Origin: Sphaerulina vaccinii
Lineage: Eukaryota; Ascomycota; Dothideomycetes; Mycosphaerellales; Mycosphaerellaceae
Assembly: GCA_022570795.1 (NCBI GenBank)
Contig: JAKUDP010000006.1
Coordinates: 1,054,001-1,118,000 of the forward strand
Reading direction: 5' to 3'
Length of the DNA stretch: 64,000 nucleotides
The notes beneath the pieces were generated by a model. The model was not told the origin of the DNA. It was given only the letters and a program-made list of their open reading frames with translations, and did no database searches. Below, in pieces: positions 19,786 to 30,260 of this stretch. Each line of letters begins with the position of its first letter. Position 1 is the first letter of the stretch. The translations under genes were made by a program, and so were the position numbers.

Positions 19786-20970
19786 ATGCCAACTCAACCC
19801 ACCTCAGTACCCGCCGTATACATGCGTGGAGGCACAAGTAAAGCTCTATTCTTTCACGAGAAGGACATACCTCCACATGGCCCTTCTCGTGACAGCTTTC
19901 TAATGCGTATAATGGGCTCTCCAGACCCAATGCAAATCGACGGAATGGGTGGTACATACCCAGTAACCTCCAAGATCGCTATCACAAGACCTTCTGAACG
20001 TGAAGACGCCGATGTCGACTTCATATTCGCACAAGTCTCAGTACGCGACAGCTTCGTAGACTACAACGCCGGATGCGGCAATATCTCCTCAGGCGTAGGA
20101 CCATTCGCTATCAGTGAAGGACTTGTCAAAAGCAAAAGACTCACGAATGTGGTAGAAGGCTATGCAACGCAAGAAGTACGAATCTACCAACCACTCTCGA
20201 CGCGCAAGATTCTTGTAGCTCATGTCCCGGTCAATCCTGAAACCGGATGTTTCGTTGAAAGAGGCAATTATGCTATTGCGGGTTGCCCCGGTACTGGCTC
20301 TCCTATACTTATGGACTATCGATACACAGTAGGTGGAGCTGTAGGTCGCGGCCTGGTCCCCACTTCAGAACCCATCTCACAAGTGTCGCTCTCCAACGGC
20401 AAAACCATTGAAAACTCTATCTGCGACGCAGCGCATATCATAGCTTTCGCACGCGCAAGCGATTTTGGGTTGAAAGGTGACGAACATCCCAAGACTATCA
20501 ATGCCAATCACGAACTTCTCGCTCTCGTTCGCGAGTTCCGAGGCAAGGCTGCTCACAGTGTTGGTATGTGTCGCTCTCCAGTGACAGTAGATGAAGAATC
20601 TCCAATCTTACCTATGGTCGCCCTCCTATCCTTCGTAAGTCCCGATGACAACGAGGCGCACATCCAATCCCGACTCTTTCTGGACGATGCATGTCATTCT
20701 GCTATGGCAGGCGCTGGAGCGACCTGTACTGCTGCTTGCAGTCGTGTGCCTGGAAGTCTCGTAGCGGAGCTTATGAAATCAGGTGCTGAGAAAGATGGAG
20801 TGTTCAATGTTAGACATCCTAGTGGTGTGCTTCCTATCACGATTGAAGTTGGTGGGAAAGGTCAAGATGGGTGGCCGACGTTTGAGACTCTGAGCTTTGT
20901 AAGGACTGCGAGGTATCTGATGAAGGGCGAGGTGTATGTGCCTGAGGATATGGATATTGAGTGGAACTAG
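19786..20970 (+). CDS. PrpF/DUF453-family isomerase
   Basis: Single exon, 394 residues, the usual length for the PrpF (methylaconitate isomerase / 4-oxalomesaconate tautomerase) family of diaminopimelate-epimerase-fold enzymes. The family opening VYMRGGTSKALFF, the DGMGGTYPVTSK block and the active-site segment NAGCGNISSGVGPFAI with C97 are present. Later family blocks (PGTGSPI; GAGATCTAACSRVPGS; RHPSGVLP) are intact. Members isomerise double bonds or shift protons in tricarboxylate-like substrates. Fungal paralogues occur both in primary metabolism and in secondary metabolite clusters, so the substrate is undetermined. No cluster partner lies next to it. The ATG at 19786 is the first in frame with homology right after it. 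Confidence 0.9.
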   Translation: MPTQPTSVPAVYMRGGTSKALFFHEKDIPPHGPSRDSFLMRIMGSPDPMQIDGMGGTYPVTSKIAITRPSEREDADVDFIFAQVSVRDSFVDYNAGCGNISSGVGPFAISEGLVKSKRLTNVVEGYATQEVRIYQPLSTRKILVAHVPVNPETGCFVERGNYAIAGCPGTGSPILMDYRYTVGGAVGRGLVPTSEPISQVSLSNGKTIENSICDAAHIIAFARASDFGLKGDEHPKTINANHELLALVREFRGKAAHSVGMCRSPVTVDEESPILPMVALLSFVSPDDNEAHIQSRLFLDDACHSAMAGAGATCTAACSRVPGSLVAELMKSGAEKDGVFNVRHPSGVLPITIEVGGKGQDGWPTFETLSFVRTARYLMKGEVYVPEDMDIEWN

Positions 20971-21206
20971 ATCAGCTGCATCTTTGGCTTGCTCTGCAAC
21001 ACGCACGGGTTGAGCTGCCAGTCCTCTCTCTCCGTGCTGTTGCCTGCGAGCCGGAGGAGAAGTGTCTCGAAGCAGCGAAGAGCTTGTAAGCAAGATCGAA
21101 CTTGTTTGCCCGGATATCTGCCGCTCAAAAGCATCTCTTAAGCATATTTTAGACTTCTGCTTTCACAGACCTTGGCCCTTTGCACACCAGCACCAAGACA
21201 TCGATC

Positions 21207-22236
21207 ATGTCCGCAGCCCAGCGAGTCTTCCGCATCACCGAGCTCGCCGAACAGATTCTCTCTCCTCTTGAAGTCACGACCCTCGCAGTTGTGCGACGAG
21301 TATGCCGCGACTGTGATGCAATGATCACAACATCCAAACTCTCGCGCAAGATCTCGTTCCTGGAGCCGGATCCAAGCACAGCGTTCCTCGCCAATACTGG
21401 CAGGCCTGACCAGCCGTCGATCTCTGGCGCGCCCTCGATCCAACACGACGTGGCCATTGCAACCATGCATCCCGCCATTGCAGCACACAATCTCGACGAT
21501 TGCAGCTGGGACCTTCTTATGATCTCATCAAGCTCCGGATCAACGTGACAAGCTTCACAGCCTGGCTTGTCAACAGTCCACGCATGGGAGAAGTGCTGCT
21601 CACACAGCCCCCAACGAGAGCGTTCTCGGTATCTTTGCCTCAGGGAGGGAAGCATACATTCACGCGCGTCAAGCCGCTAACAGTAGGGACAATGATGAAA
21701 ATCATCAAGAGCAGCTCTTCAGTGCCAAGACTTCCGCCGATACTGTGTTCGAAGCGAATGTAGACGGCTTCGTGATCGACGGAAGTGTCGTAGCCAGTGC
21801 CAAAGCGCATGTACTGAGGCGTACGCTTCCTGAAAAGTGGCAGAAGGAGAAGAAGCCGACCATGCTGAAGTGGACAGGAGAAGATATGTGGTCTTCGTCT
21901 GTTGACCGTGACATTCGTATTGTCTGGGATGAAGAGGTCTACCGGCAAAGACTTGAGGCGTCGGCGGCTGATGACCTACGGTGGCGCGAGATGGTGCTGG
22001 AAGCTGGGGAGCGGGGCAGGCGCGGAGTGAATTCGACACTGGCGGCGAGAGAGCGATTGGGTCTTCCCAGAGGCCGGGCCAAGGCTATGCCGGGAGATCC
22101 CACAGGTGTGTGGCACCATCGTCAGACCTGGACATATTTCCTCTCATTCGATGGTTACGGCTGCTGGTCGTTAGTGGCTAGCATAGGAGGCGACGCTTGT
22201 ATCATGAGGGCAGTGGCTGTTCATGATCTGTCATAG
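21207..22236 (+). pseudogene. F-box-like protein gene with two frame breaks
   Basis: The first frame (ATG 21207) gives an F-box-like N-terminus, AAQRVFRITELAEQILSPLE followed by LAVVRRVCRDC, the common fungal arrangement xxVFxxxELxExIL..LP. It stops at 21548. Coding-like sequence then continues in a second frame (DLIKLRINVTSFTAWL.NSPRMGEVLLTQPPT, where LLTQPP is a recurrent block of these proteins) from about 21515, and in a third frame from about 21640 to 22236 (TSADTVFEANVDGFVIDGSV). No GT..AG intron fits the breaks, so it is either a pseudogene or carries base-level errors. An intact version would act in SCF ubiquitin ligation, but that is family inference. Its 3' end overlaps the convergent next gene by about 35 bp. 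Confidence 0.45.
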
Positions 22237-23403
22237 AAGCAGACTCGTCCGACTTCACTTTCGCTGCAAAGAGCCTCCTTCTCTCTTTCTGGGCTTCGGC
22301 TGACAGCTCGTCCGTGCGGCGGCCTTGCAAGTCAAACTCCCTATAGAGCCTGGCAGAAACGCTCGCTGATAATTTGTTCAGCTCCCGCGCTATACAAGTC
22401 ATAGGCCAGCCAGCATCATGCAGTCTCAGTGCTTTGGTCGTCTCAGCGGCGGCCCATTTTCGCGGCCGCGAAGCAGGCGATCGTGGCAGCGACAGAAGTT
22501 TGGAGCGTGTCCTGACTGAGCTTTCAGCTCTACCCAGCTCTTTCGCGATCCGCTTGTATGTGTTTTCTGCCGTCCGCAATGCTCCAATCTTGCTATCTTC
22601 GCTCGGAGAAAACCTTCTGTCGATGCATTGGATATGCTGCAGCTCCTTACTCATTCGTATAGCCTTTTTGAGCGTGTAGATATTGCGACCAAGTTCAGAT
22701 GCGATTGTTTGCAGAGCGGCCTTCTCCTTGAAACGTCTCGCAATGTGATGCACTTCTTCTTGGTCGAGGGGTTCTGTTCTTGATCGGCCTGAGGGTCTTC
22801 TCCCGTGGACAAGTCCTTCGCCGGCATACATTCTACGGAGAAGGTGGTCCACTGTCACGACAGAGCACTTGAGCTCCTCAGCTATGTCGCCGCGCTTTAC
22901 GCCCTCCGCCTGACGCTGTATGATCAGATCCTCGATCGCACTAGCGTTCAGCCCATCGAAAAGATGTATTTTGGATCGCACTGGTGCGGCTGGCAAGTGC
23001 GTCGAGACACCTGGCATGTGCTTAAGCTCCAAATGCCATCGACTCTCAACAGCAGCGGGCGAGCGCCCTAATTCTGTTGCGATAAGTCCGGCTTTCACCC
23101 CTGCGAGCCTCCTGCGTATTATGATGCTGTCTTCCTCCTTCGTGAAGAAGTTCCTTGGCTTCAGTTCGGAGTTCAGGTGATTGTACCATCGTTTATACAC
23201 GCTGTCCTTTGAAAGACCCAATTCGGTACCAATATCTGCAAATTTGCTGCCTCCTGAGACGCTTTGAGTATGAGTTCGTCCTCGTCCTTTGTATATATGT
23301 GGATGCCCTTTGGCCAGCATCTGACTGAAGAATTTGTCTTTGGCGAGATCCAGACATTTGGTCTTATTCTCTGATGGAACAAGCCAAGCTGGCGCCGGAG
23401 CAT
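22202..23403 (-). CDS. Protein of about six tandem HTH/Myb-like repeats, frame-broken near its start
   Basis: From about 23245 to the stop at 22202 one frame encodes five repeats of 40-45 residues, each an acidic-aromatic start, two helices and a recognition-type helix (for example FFTKEEDSIIIRRRLAGVKA then IATELGRSPAAVESRW). Repeat cores are IATELGRS, IAEELKCS, IASELGRN, IAKELGRA and IARELNKL. A further N-terminal repeat (YTKDEDELILKAS then FADIGTELGLSKDSVYKRWY) is split between two frames near 23245-23265, so either a base is missing or extra, or the gene is damaged. The frame starting at ATG 23403 supplies the N-terminal half. Such repeats resemble Myb/SANT or sigma-type HTH units; DNA binding is likely but untested, and targets are unknown. 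Confidence 0.6.
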
Positions 23404-24037
23404 TGTCCGCTCACTGAAGCAATTTCTTCCAAGGAGTAGGGACGCGTGAGAGAGGCCAAAGCTACAGCCATGCGCTCAGTCTTGGATTCAGGCTAAGCTT
23501 GTTAATCTTCGAGCGATATGGGTAGGACTTGCTTGTGACACGGATGAGGCCTATTGGCGCGTCAGAAGAACTCCTCGACGCGTTCTGAGCAGCGGGCTCA
23601 GTAATATCACCCTCGCTGGTGATTTCCTCATTGGGACAAGACTGGTTCAGGGAGGATAACCTCACTCTCCATCGAAGTCTCCTCCTTCCTCCATCCTTCC
23701 AACGCCGAGAGGCTCGCACTTCACATTCCGCCCTTGAGCAGTCAGCGCGGTGATAGCATGTGTTCCGAGAGGCCGAGTTGTTACTAACAACCAAAGCTGT
23801 TTGGCCAGTCATGTAAACTTCTAGCCACATATGGCCCCGCTTTTGTCCAGCATGTCATGGCGATTTTGGGCGATCAAGCAGCTTTGGCTACATGGATATT
23901 GCTTATAAGAGACCTCAGTGGCAGTAGGAACTGTTCCGTTCTAGTCGAGACATATAAATCTGCTTACCACAGACCATTCCGCGATTCGCATGCTCAGACA
24001 TATTGCAAGACTACTCCGACATTCACAGACTCGCAAT
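23404..24037. other. Intergenic / divergent promoter
   Basis: Between the HTH-repeat gene (minus) and the DUF4243 gene (plus). A 122-codon minus-strand ORF (23462-23830) has no family features and is not called. An alternative ATG of the downstream gene lies at 23990. Confidence 0.4.
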
Positions 24038-25400
24038 ATGGCCACGGCAAGCATAGTCCAGCTTCAGTCTGCACAGCAACCCCAGTTCTATCTCAAAGAC
24101 ATCTCTCAGGCATCTACGAATAAGGCCAATGAGCTGCTTCAAGAGAACCATGAAAGGCATCACATATTCTTCAATGCAGACGGCTTCCACAACCATATAG
24201 CTCATCAGCAGCTCACGATATGGTCACTCGGGGCCGAGCCAGAAGATCTACAACGAGGTTATGACACAAACCGAAGCTATCAAAGACTAGCAAGGAAGCC
24301 CGAGGGCACAATAGTCAGAGAGCTCCACGATCCTGCAAAATTCATGAGCTATGTAGGACCAGAGAAGTACTACAATGACTTCCTCGAATTCTTCCATGAA
24401 GAGATTGACAAGAAAGGGTGGCAAGACGTTCTCAAGGGGTATGTCTTCGCAGGTGATGAACGTGCGGAGACAATGCTCGTGAGGATGTATGCTGGCTTCT
24501 TGCATCCCATCATTCATCTGGGCTTCGGTATTGAGTTTCAGCAGCCAGCTATTATTGCAGAAGCTCTCGCCCAAGCTGCATGCCATGATGACTGGATTGG
24601 AAAGCTGCTCTTACCAGCAGAAGAAGCTGCAAAGCAGACCGGGAATGACAAGACCATCGTTCAGCTTCTCGACGAGATCCGAGTCGAAAAGGACATTCGC
24701 GAGGCGCCGTATTGGTGGGTCAGGTAATGAAGACACCTCATGTTACTGTACTGATGATATCAGGTCCGATGGCAACAAAATCCGCGACGGTCTCCTCGCA
24801 CGCTCGTCTGAACCACTCATCAACATCCTCTCCCAAGTCCGCATCAAGCCAGAAGATCTCGAGCGCAAAACAGCCGAAATGACAAACGCTGCAATCTTAT
24901 ACACTGCAGGAGCGCAGCGAGCCGATAAAGCAATCAAATTCGACTTCTACTTCATGCACTGTGTCAATGCTTCGATCTTCTGGCCAATCTTCAACGCGCA
25001 GACCTGGCTCTCTGAAGCTCAAAAAATAAGATTGCTAGAATGGAAGATACGTCTCGACTTGGCAATGTATGCTTCGAGGAAGTCTCCAGAGACTAGACTC
25101 AACGACATTCGCGGATATATACCGAAGCAACAGTCAGGTTGGGACGTCGTATTCGAACGAGGTTGTAGATTTGACGATGATGGACATGCCTCGAAGTTGG
25201 TCAGGGCTGTGGCGAATGGAGAAAAGGTCTGCAAGAACTTCGAAGGCGAGAAGGGCTTTGAACTGCAAGGCGAGGATTGGTTGAAGATTGGTCACATGGT
25301 GATTGATTCTGTGGAAATGGAAGGGAACAACTGGATCAGGAGTGCAGGGTTTGATGAGGCTTGGGAGAATGTACCTGATAGGAAGGGAGCGAGGCTGTGA
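24038..25400 (+). CDS. Questin-oxidase-like protein (DUF4243)
   Basis: Exons 24038-24723 and 24764-25400, with a 40-bp intron (GTAATG..CAG) that rebuilds YWWVRSDGNK across the junction. 440 residues, matching the ~430-450 of the family. Typical blocks are NANELLQENHERHHIFFN-type near the N-terminus, FHNHIAHQQLTIWSLGA, FLEFFHEEI, HPIIHLGFGIEF and FDFYFMHCVNASIFWP. Characterised members (AflY in aflatoxin, GedK in geodin biosynthesis) carry out Baeyer-Villiger-like or ring-opening oxidation of anthraquinones without a flavin motif. Many fungal paralogues are not in clusters, and no polyketide synthase is seen in this window, so this copy's substrate is unknown. An in-frame ATG at 23990 would add 16 basic residues. 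Confidence 0.85.
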
Positions 25401-25624
25401 TAGACTTCGTATGCATCTTTCGAGCGCTGGCCATATCGCGTAGCCCGAACTGGTTGTAGACTTCGCGCATGAGTGAGGATGTAGCAAATTGTACAGAATG
25501 CAAGAGCGAAAGCTTGGCAGATTTGTGAGTGAATGAGTCAGCAACAATTCCCGACTTCACATTTCTCAAGCTCTCACTCTATAATCACTCTCCCAACCTG
25601 AACATGTGACAACCACAACCGACC

Positions 25625-26317
25625 ATGGCTACACAGCCACCAGAACACATAGCAGAAGAGCTGCTCCAGCGTGCGCACGAGCCTGAAATCGCCAACAGAA
25701 TCTTCAGCGACAAGGTCAAAAGAATTCCACTCTTGCTCCGACCTACTTCGCCAGACCCGAGCATCAACGCGCGCGCGAAGCGTCAATACGAGCGTCACCA
25801 GAAAGAGAAAGCACAACGGAGGTCGAAAAAGCCGAAACCTTTGTCCGCAAAGCAAAAGCGCGTATTATGCATTTACGAAATTCCCAAGGACCAGCGCAAG
25901 TACGCTATCTATGAGCCGCTGCACCGATTGTGGTGCGACTATATGCGCGACATCCTGGGCTTGAAAGATGGCAAGACGTATATCGATGCGACTGGTGCTG
26001 GGCCTATGCTGGTGAGCGCAGACTATCATGGTTCGCTCATGGAAGTTGTGAGGAGCAGATGTCCAAGCAGAGTAGGACTGCAGGGTATTGTGGTCAAGGA
26101 TACAAAGTACACTTTTGAAATGATCACGAAGAGGAATGAGCTGAAGACTGTGCCGAAAGAGCATACTGTCTTTAGATTTGAGGTGCCATTCGAGGAGAAA
26201 GATGGCGAGGAGAAGAGGAAGCCGCTTGTCTTTGAATTGCATGGACACCAATTCGAGACGGCAGCGTCTGCTAGGGCAAATAAGAAGTTCAGGTGGCACT
26301 TCGACCCGGAGTTATGA
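25625..26317 (+). CDS. POP4: RNase P/MRP protein subunit p29 (Pop4)
   Basis: Single exon, 230 residues. The C-terminal half has the Rpp29/Pop4 fold (Sm-like barrel): LHRLWCDYMRDIL, DYHGSLMEVVRSRCPSRVGL, GIVVKDTKYTFEMIT, HTVFRFEV and a final FELHGHQFE segment. The N-terminal half has the basic KAQRRSKKPKPLSAKQKR stretch seen in eukaryotic members. It is a protein subunit of nuclear RNase P (tRNA 5' maturation) and RNase MRP (rRNA processing). It is about 9 kb from the small-RNA array, with no implied link. ATG 25625 is the first in frame and lies just after the end of the previous intergenic region. Confidence 0.93.
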   Translation: MATQPPEHIAEELLQRAHEPEIANRIFSDKVKRIPLLLRPTSPDPSINARAKRQYERHQKEKAQRRSKKPKPLSAKQKRVLCIYEIPKDQRKYAIYEPLHRLWCDYMRDILGLKDGKTYIDATGAGPMLVSADYHGSLMEVVRSRCPSRVGLQGIVVKDTKYTFEMITKRNELKTVPKEHTVFRFEVPFEEKDGEEKRKPLVFELHGHQFETAASARANKKFRWHFDPEL

Positions 26318-26724
26318 TGGCGTATGCAGCGCTATGGGTGCCCAAAGATTACGTGCGTGTGGTCTATCGCAGTGCCACAGACACGTATAACGCAAAGGTT
26401 GCGCCAAGCCAACCATATGCTTCAAATGCTAGTGCGCAGCCTATGGGCACTGAATTCATGACTAAGTATCCACATTTCCTTACTTTCCTGCTTCTCGATT
26501 GGCCTATCGAGCATTAAATGGGCTCTAGGTATTGTCACAAGCCACATAGGACCATATCTTCTTCTTGCTACTCAAGGAAGAAATGGGAACTCTGAAAGCT
26601 TACCAGATTTACAACGCACTTAGTGGCTGGTGTAATTCTGATTTATATAAATTCGAGTTTTTTTAACAGACTAGTCTCCGACATCACAAGATCGATCCTT
26701 CACAGACATTCAACGACTTGCAAA
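26318..26724. other. Intergenic, nothing recognised
   Basis: About 400 bp, 3' end of POP4 and promoter of the next gene. No gene or repeat. Confidence 0.4.
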
Positions 26725-27654
26725 ATGGATAACATGACCCCTATACAGACCGCCGAAGTTAGGCTCTTGGATCGGATTCTGGACTCCCTTGACGATGACC
26801 AAGAGGGAAGTGCCCCTAGCACTCGGAATAGCTCTCGTCAAGAAACTCATGTCGATGCCGCCGAGGAGCAGACCCAGGCGCCTTCGACTAGTGCCTCGGA
26901 GCGTGAGAGGAGACATCGCAAAGCACTTCCGCCACCGGTTACCCATATATCGCAACGAGCAGAACCGATAGAGGTACCCGCAGATCACGGCATGACTCTC
27001 CTTGAACCAGGGAGGCCCTACGAGATGCGACATCATCAATACATATTGGAACGTAGAGAAGCTTACTATCAGGATCGACCTGAGTACAACTACTACGCAG
27101 CCGAAGCTCCGATCAAGCTGCCTTCGATTAGGTCACTCGACTTCAGAGATGCCTCAGGTTTGCCTATATTGCAACAGTATACTATGGATTCGCCATCTCG
27201 ACCGGGAATACCAATGCTTTCTCCGCAGCAGAACTCGCAGAGGGTGGATTCCAACCGCACTGGCTTTCCGCAACATCTACAGAGCTACGCAACTCAGCGC
27301 GGAACGATGGCGCCTTCACTCCCGGGAATGGTGAATGGAGCTATACCTGGGTGGCAGCATTATCCGGCGACCTATGCAGCTGAGCAGGGAATGGTACCCG
27401 ATCTCGTCCGACAAGATGCACAGCTGGTAGACCATCGATCTGTTCCAGCTCAGCAGTACGCGAATCACTACGGCGCTGGACAGGATTACTATATCACGCC
27501 GGAATCACAACCTCGATCTGGAGATGTACAACACGCTGCACCACATCATATGCCTGCTGGTCCGGATACGAGGCCGATGATATGTGGTCGGTGTGACCAA
27601 GTACGATACGTCTGTCGTTGCAAGCCGCAGCCCATCTCGGTTGATCTCCGCTGA
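26725..27654 (+). CDS. Disordered protein of unknown function with C-terminal Cys cluster
   Basis: Single exon, 309 residues from ATG 26725. The sequence is low complexity, rich in Gln, Pro, Ser, Tyr and Met, with few hydrophobic blocks, so mostly disordered. The C-terminus has a compact cysteine group (MICGRCDQVRYVCRC, four Cys in 12 residues) that could form a small metal-binding knuckle. No known domain. The even composition and 300-codon open frame argue for a real gene. It is convergent with the GST gene, 131 bp from its stop. Confidence 0.6.
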   Translation: MDNMTPIQTAEVRLLDRILDSLDDDQEGSAPSTRNSSRQETHVDAAEEQTQAPSTSASERERRHRKALPPPVTHISQRAEPIEVPADHGMTLLEPGRPYEMRHHQYILERREAYYQDRPEYNYYAAEAPIKLPSIRSLDFRDASGLPILQQYTMDSPSRPGIPMLSPQQNSQRVDSNRTGFPQHLQSYATQRGTMAPSLPGMVNGAIPGWQHYPATYAAEQGMVPDLVRQDAQLVDHRSVPAQQYANHYGAGQDYYITPESQPRSGDVQHAAPHHMPAGPDTRPMICGRCDQVRYVCRCKPQPISVDLR

Positions 27655-27785
27655 ATAGTGAGGGACCAAGGCGTCGTGCAACCTTCTGGAGCGACATGAA
27701 CGCTTGTTGACCGAATCAGAGCTTGGGCCTACTACAGGTATGATATTGGACTAAGCTCATCTCAATCTTCACAATTTGGAACACC

Positions 27786-28687
27786 TTACTTCTTGACATA
27801 ACCCTCTCCAATACCCCTCTGGACAGCAGGTCTCTCAGCGATACGATCAACCCACTTCAGCAAATGTGGGAAAGGTTCGACTTCCTCTTTGCTGAAACCG
27901 CTGCGTTCCCAGTTCTTGACCCAAGGCCTACATCAACCAACATCAGCTACCATACTTCCATCATAAGCATCGGGTTCGGACTTACCAAGTCTTGATATCA
28001 GCAACACTATACTTTCCCTTGCCATGACCAGCAAGGTACTCCTTTGGCTCTCCGGTATACTTGCCACTCAGATGAATCTCAAGCACGCCGAAGACACGAA
28101 GCGTTTCGTTGCGGAATCTTGTGATCGCATATGGTATCTTCTCGGGTGCTGCGCGAGTGAAGTGGTTAACTTGGCCCTGGTATGGGGCGCCGGAGCCGTG
28201 CCAGAAGCTAGATGCATCAGCATCACATTGCACATCGAAATGGGGAGATATGACTTACAAAGTCCATTGCAAAGCTTGATTACGTTCAAGATCGTTGGCA
28301 AAGCCGAACTTATCTTCTTTATCGGCGAACTTGAGAAGATAGAACAGTTCGGCGGAGGTCTCGTGGACTGTGAAAGGAGGTGATTGGGAGTTGTCTACTA
28401 GGACTGGGATGCGACCATTGGGGTCGAGGCGGAGGAACCAGTCTTTCTTTTGCTCGTTGGTGCTGCACGTTCAGTGTTAGAAAAGTGTCGCAGAGTTTGG
28501 CTATACTACTGCTTTCTTACGAGATGTCAATGACAGACGTGGTCCACTCCGTTCCATACGCATCCTTCAATTCCTCGAGGAAGATCTGAACAGCTTGGCC
28601 ATTTGGTGTGTTCTGAGTGATGAGGTGCAAGCCTTTAGCATTCTTGACCTCTGCTGGGGTCTCGTCGGTGTAGAGGGTGTGAGACAT
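27786..28687 (-). CDS. Glutathione S-transferase, Ure2p-like/nu-type
   Basis: Four exons (minus order 28521-28687, 28259-28462, 27986-28207, 27786-27927) with introns of 58, 51 and 58 bp; sum 735 bp, 244 residues. All junctions have GT..AG and rebuild coherent protein. Thioredoxin-fold N-terminus: MSHTLYTDET, LHLITQNTPNGQAVQIFLEE (the TxNGxK/Q region typical of fungal Ure2-like GSTs), LDPNGRIPVLVD and ETSAELFYLL. All-alpha C-terminal half: FWHGSGAPYQGQVNHF, YSVADIKTWPWVKNW and PHLLKWVDRIAERPAVQRG. It likely conjugates or reduces electrophiles with glutathione in the cytosol. The active residue is probably Asn or Thr in the NTPNG segment; nitrogen-regulatory function is not implied. Confidence 0.9.
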
Positions 28688-30260
28688 GATGTTGACTGCT
28701 TCCTCGTGGTATTATCTTGAGTCTGAGGTGGTACACTTCAAGTCAGTCTGGAGGCTGAGAGCTATGTTATATGCTTCCCATCAGCTTTTGTAAGCACGAG
28801 AGTGATCACTGATGCAATACATCACGTCTTCTGCGCCATGATTTGCAATGGCCATTGCTGCCCCTCCGACAAGCTTTCCCCACCATGTCAGCTGCAAGCA
28901 AGCAGCTCTTTGTAGGCAATGCGTCTCTCTCGATGGCGCGATGCCGAGAGGTGCTTACCAACACGTCTTATAGGCAATGCTTATGCCTATATATCACGAA
29001 CGCTTGACTATGTGACTAAGCCAGTGAGCTAGCTATACGAGGCTTGTCCTGGTCGAAGATCAGGACTGTCGGCATATTGCTGCCGGAGTCCTACCCATAC
29101 CGCTATGATATGATAGCAGTAGCTCAGAAATTCTCCGAGAAGCTGGTCGAAGTAGTGCTCTGGAGACACTATCAGCGACGCGAAGAGCGAGCACTGCATA
29201 CCGGAGGCTATTGTCCGGTAGGCAAATGGTCCGGCCGAGCAGGAGGACTTATGAAGCGGAATCTGCTGTTTCGTAGAAGTCGCGGTTCGTGATTGCCATC
29301 TTCTCAGCTCAACCATCTTCTCCCATCTATTAAGTGGATGCTTTCGTTCAGAAGCCAACCAGACTCATCGCTTGAATGCTTCCATGCAGGTGTCAGAAGA
29401 CGGCATCTCCTCAGCCGCGCCGCGTGTGCACGATGGATCAAGAAAGTATGGTAGATTCCACTCGCAGCCAACACGTGAGGGGGAGCGAACGACGACATCT
29501 CCTGCTTCCTGTCGTCTGTTACAACCGCACAACATTGCAGATCCGAAGTCAGGACCCGGGGATATTCGAACAGAAACACAAAACCACCCTGTTCTGTCCG
29601 AACAGGGTGAAATGGTATGCCATACAACGACCCGAGGACTTTGATCACTCTGCGCCGCCAAAAAGCTTGACTCTACTTGGCACAAAGCGTTTCCAGCATC
29701 CAGCCGACCACGATAAGGTACGTGAACGATCGAAACACCCAATGCCCGCCGCGGGATGGATCAGATATCGACCTATGGGGTGGTGATGGACGGCGAGACC
29801 AGTGCAGCGGGCCAGACAGAGGCAGCGGTGTGAGCAAGACCGCTGCCGGTGAGACCACCTCACTGCGTTGCGTGATTGTGGCTATGCTGCCATCCGCACC
29901 GCCTAGTGTCTGCTAGCCATGCGAAGCTCCTCTCGCCGCGAACTTGCTCATCCACATCACGCATCTCTGGTCGCTATCTCGGATCTTGCCTCGCTGGGCG
30001 CATCCAGATTCCAAAACACGCGACTGATGGCCGCTGCGCTCTGCGTCACGACTCCGAGTCTAGTCTAACGATGCTCAGGTCCGAGAACGTCTTGGCTTCC
30101 ATCTCGGCGCTAGGCACGCCGTCACGAACAACATCAACACTCACGACGACCTTGGTGCGCTGTCGCATGCCACTTCGCATGCGCGCGCATTGTCGCTTCG
30201 ACCCTCACTGGGCGCCTCCTAGGCCAGGCTGGGTGCTTCTGCGGCCACGATAGGTGCAGA
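28688..30260. promoter_or_regulatory. 1.6-kb divergent intergenic region (GST / palF)
   Basis: No convincing gene. Overlapping ORFs of up to 136 codons at 29.3-29.8 kb on both strands are shadows of each other. It contains a perfect inverted repeat at 29585-29609. Two hexamers matching the PacC consensus GCCARG lie at 30091-30096 (reverse strand) and 30223-30228, 165 and 33 bp upstream of the palF ATG. Confidence 0.4.
29585..29609. repeat. Perfect inverted repeat, 10-bp arms, 5-bp loop
   Basis: Arms CACCCTGTTC and GAACAGGGTG enclose TGTCC. It could be a palindromic protein-binding site or a hairpin; no T-run follows, so it is not a Pol III-type terminator. Confidence 0.8.

Noticed and set aside
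29365..29786. ORFs of 125-136 codons on both strands
   Set aside because: Overlap each other in opposite strands with no recognisable motif; treated as chance frames.
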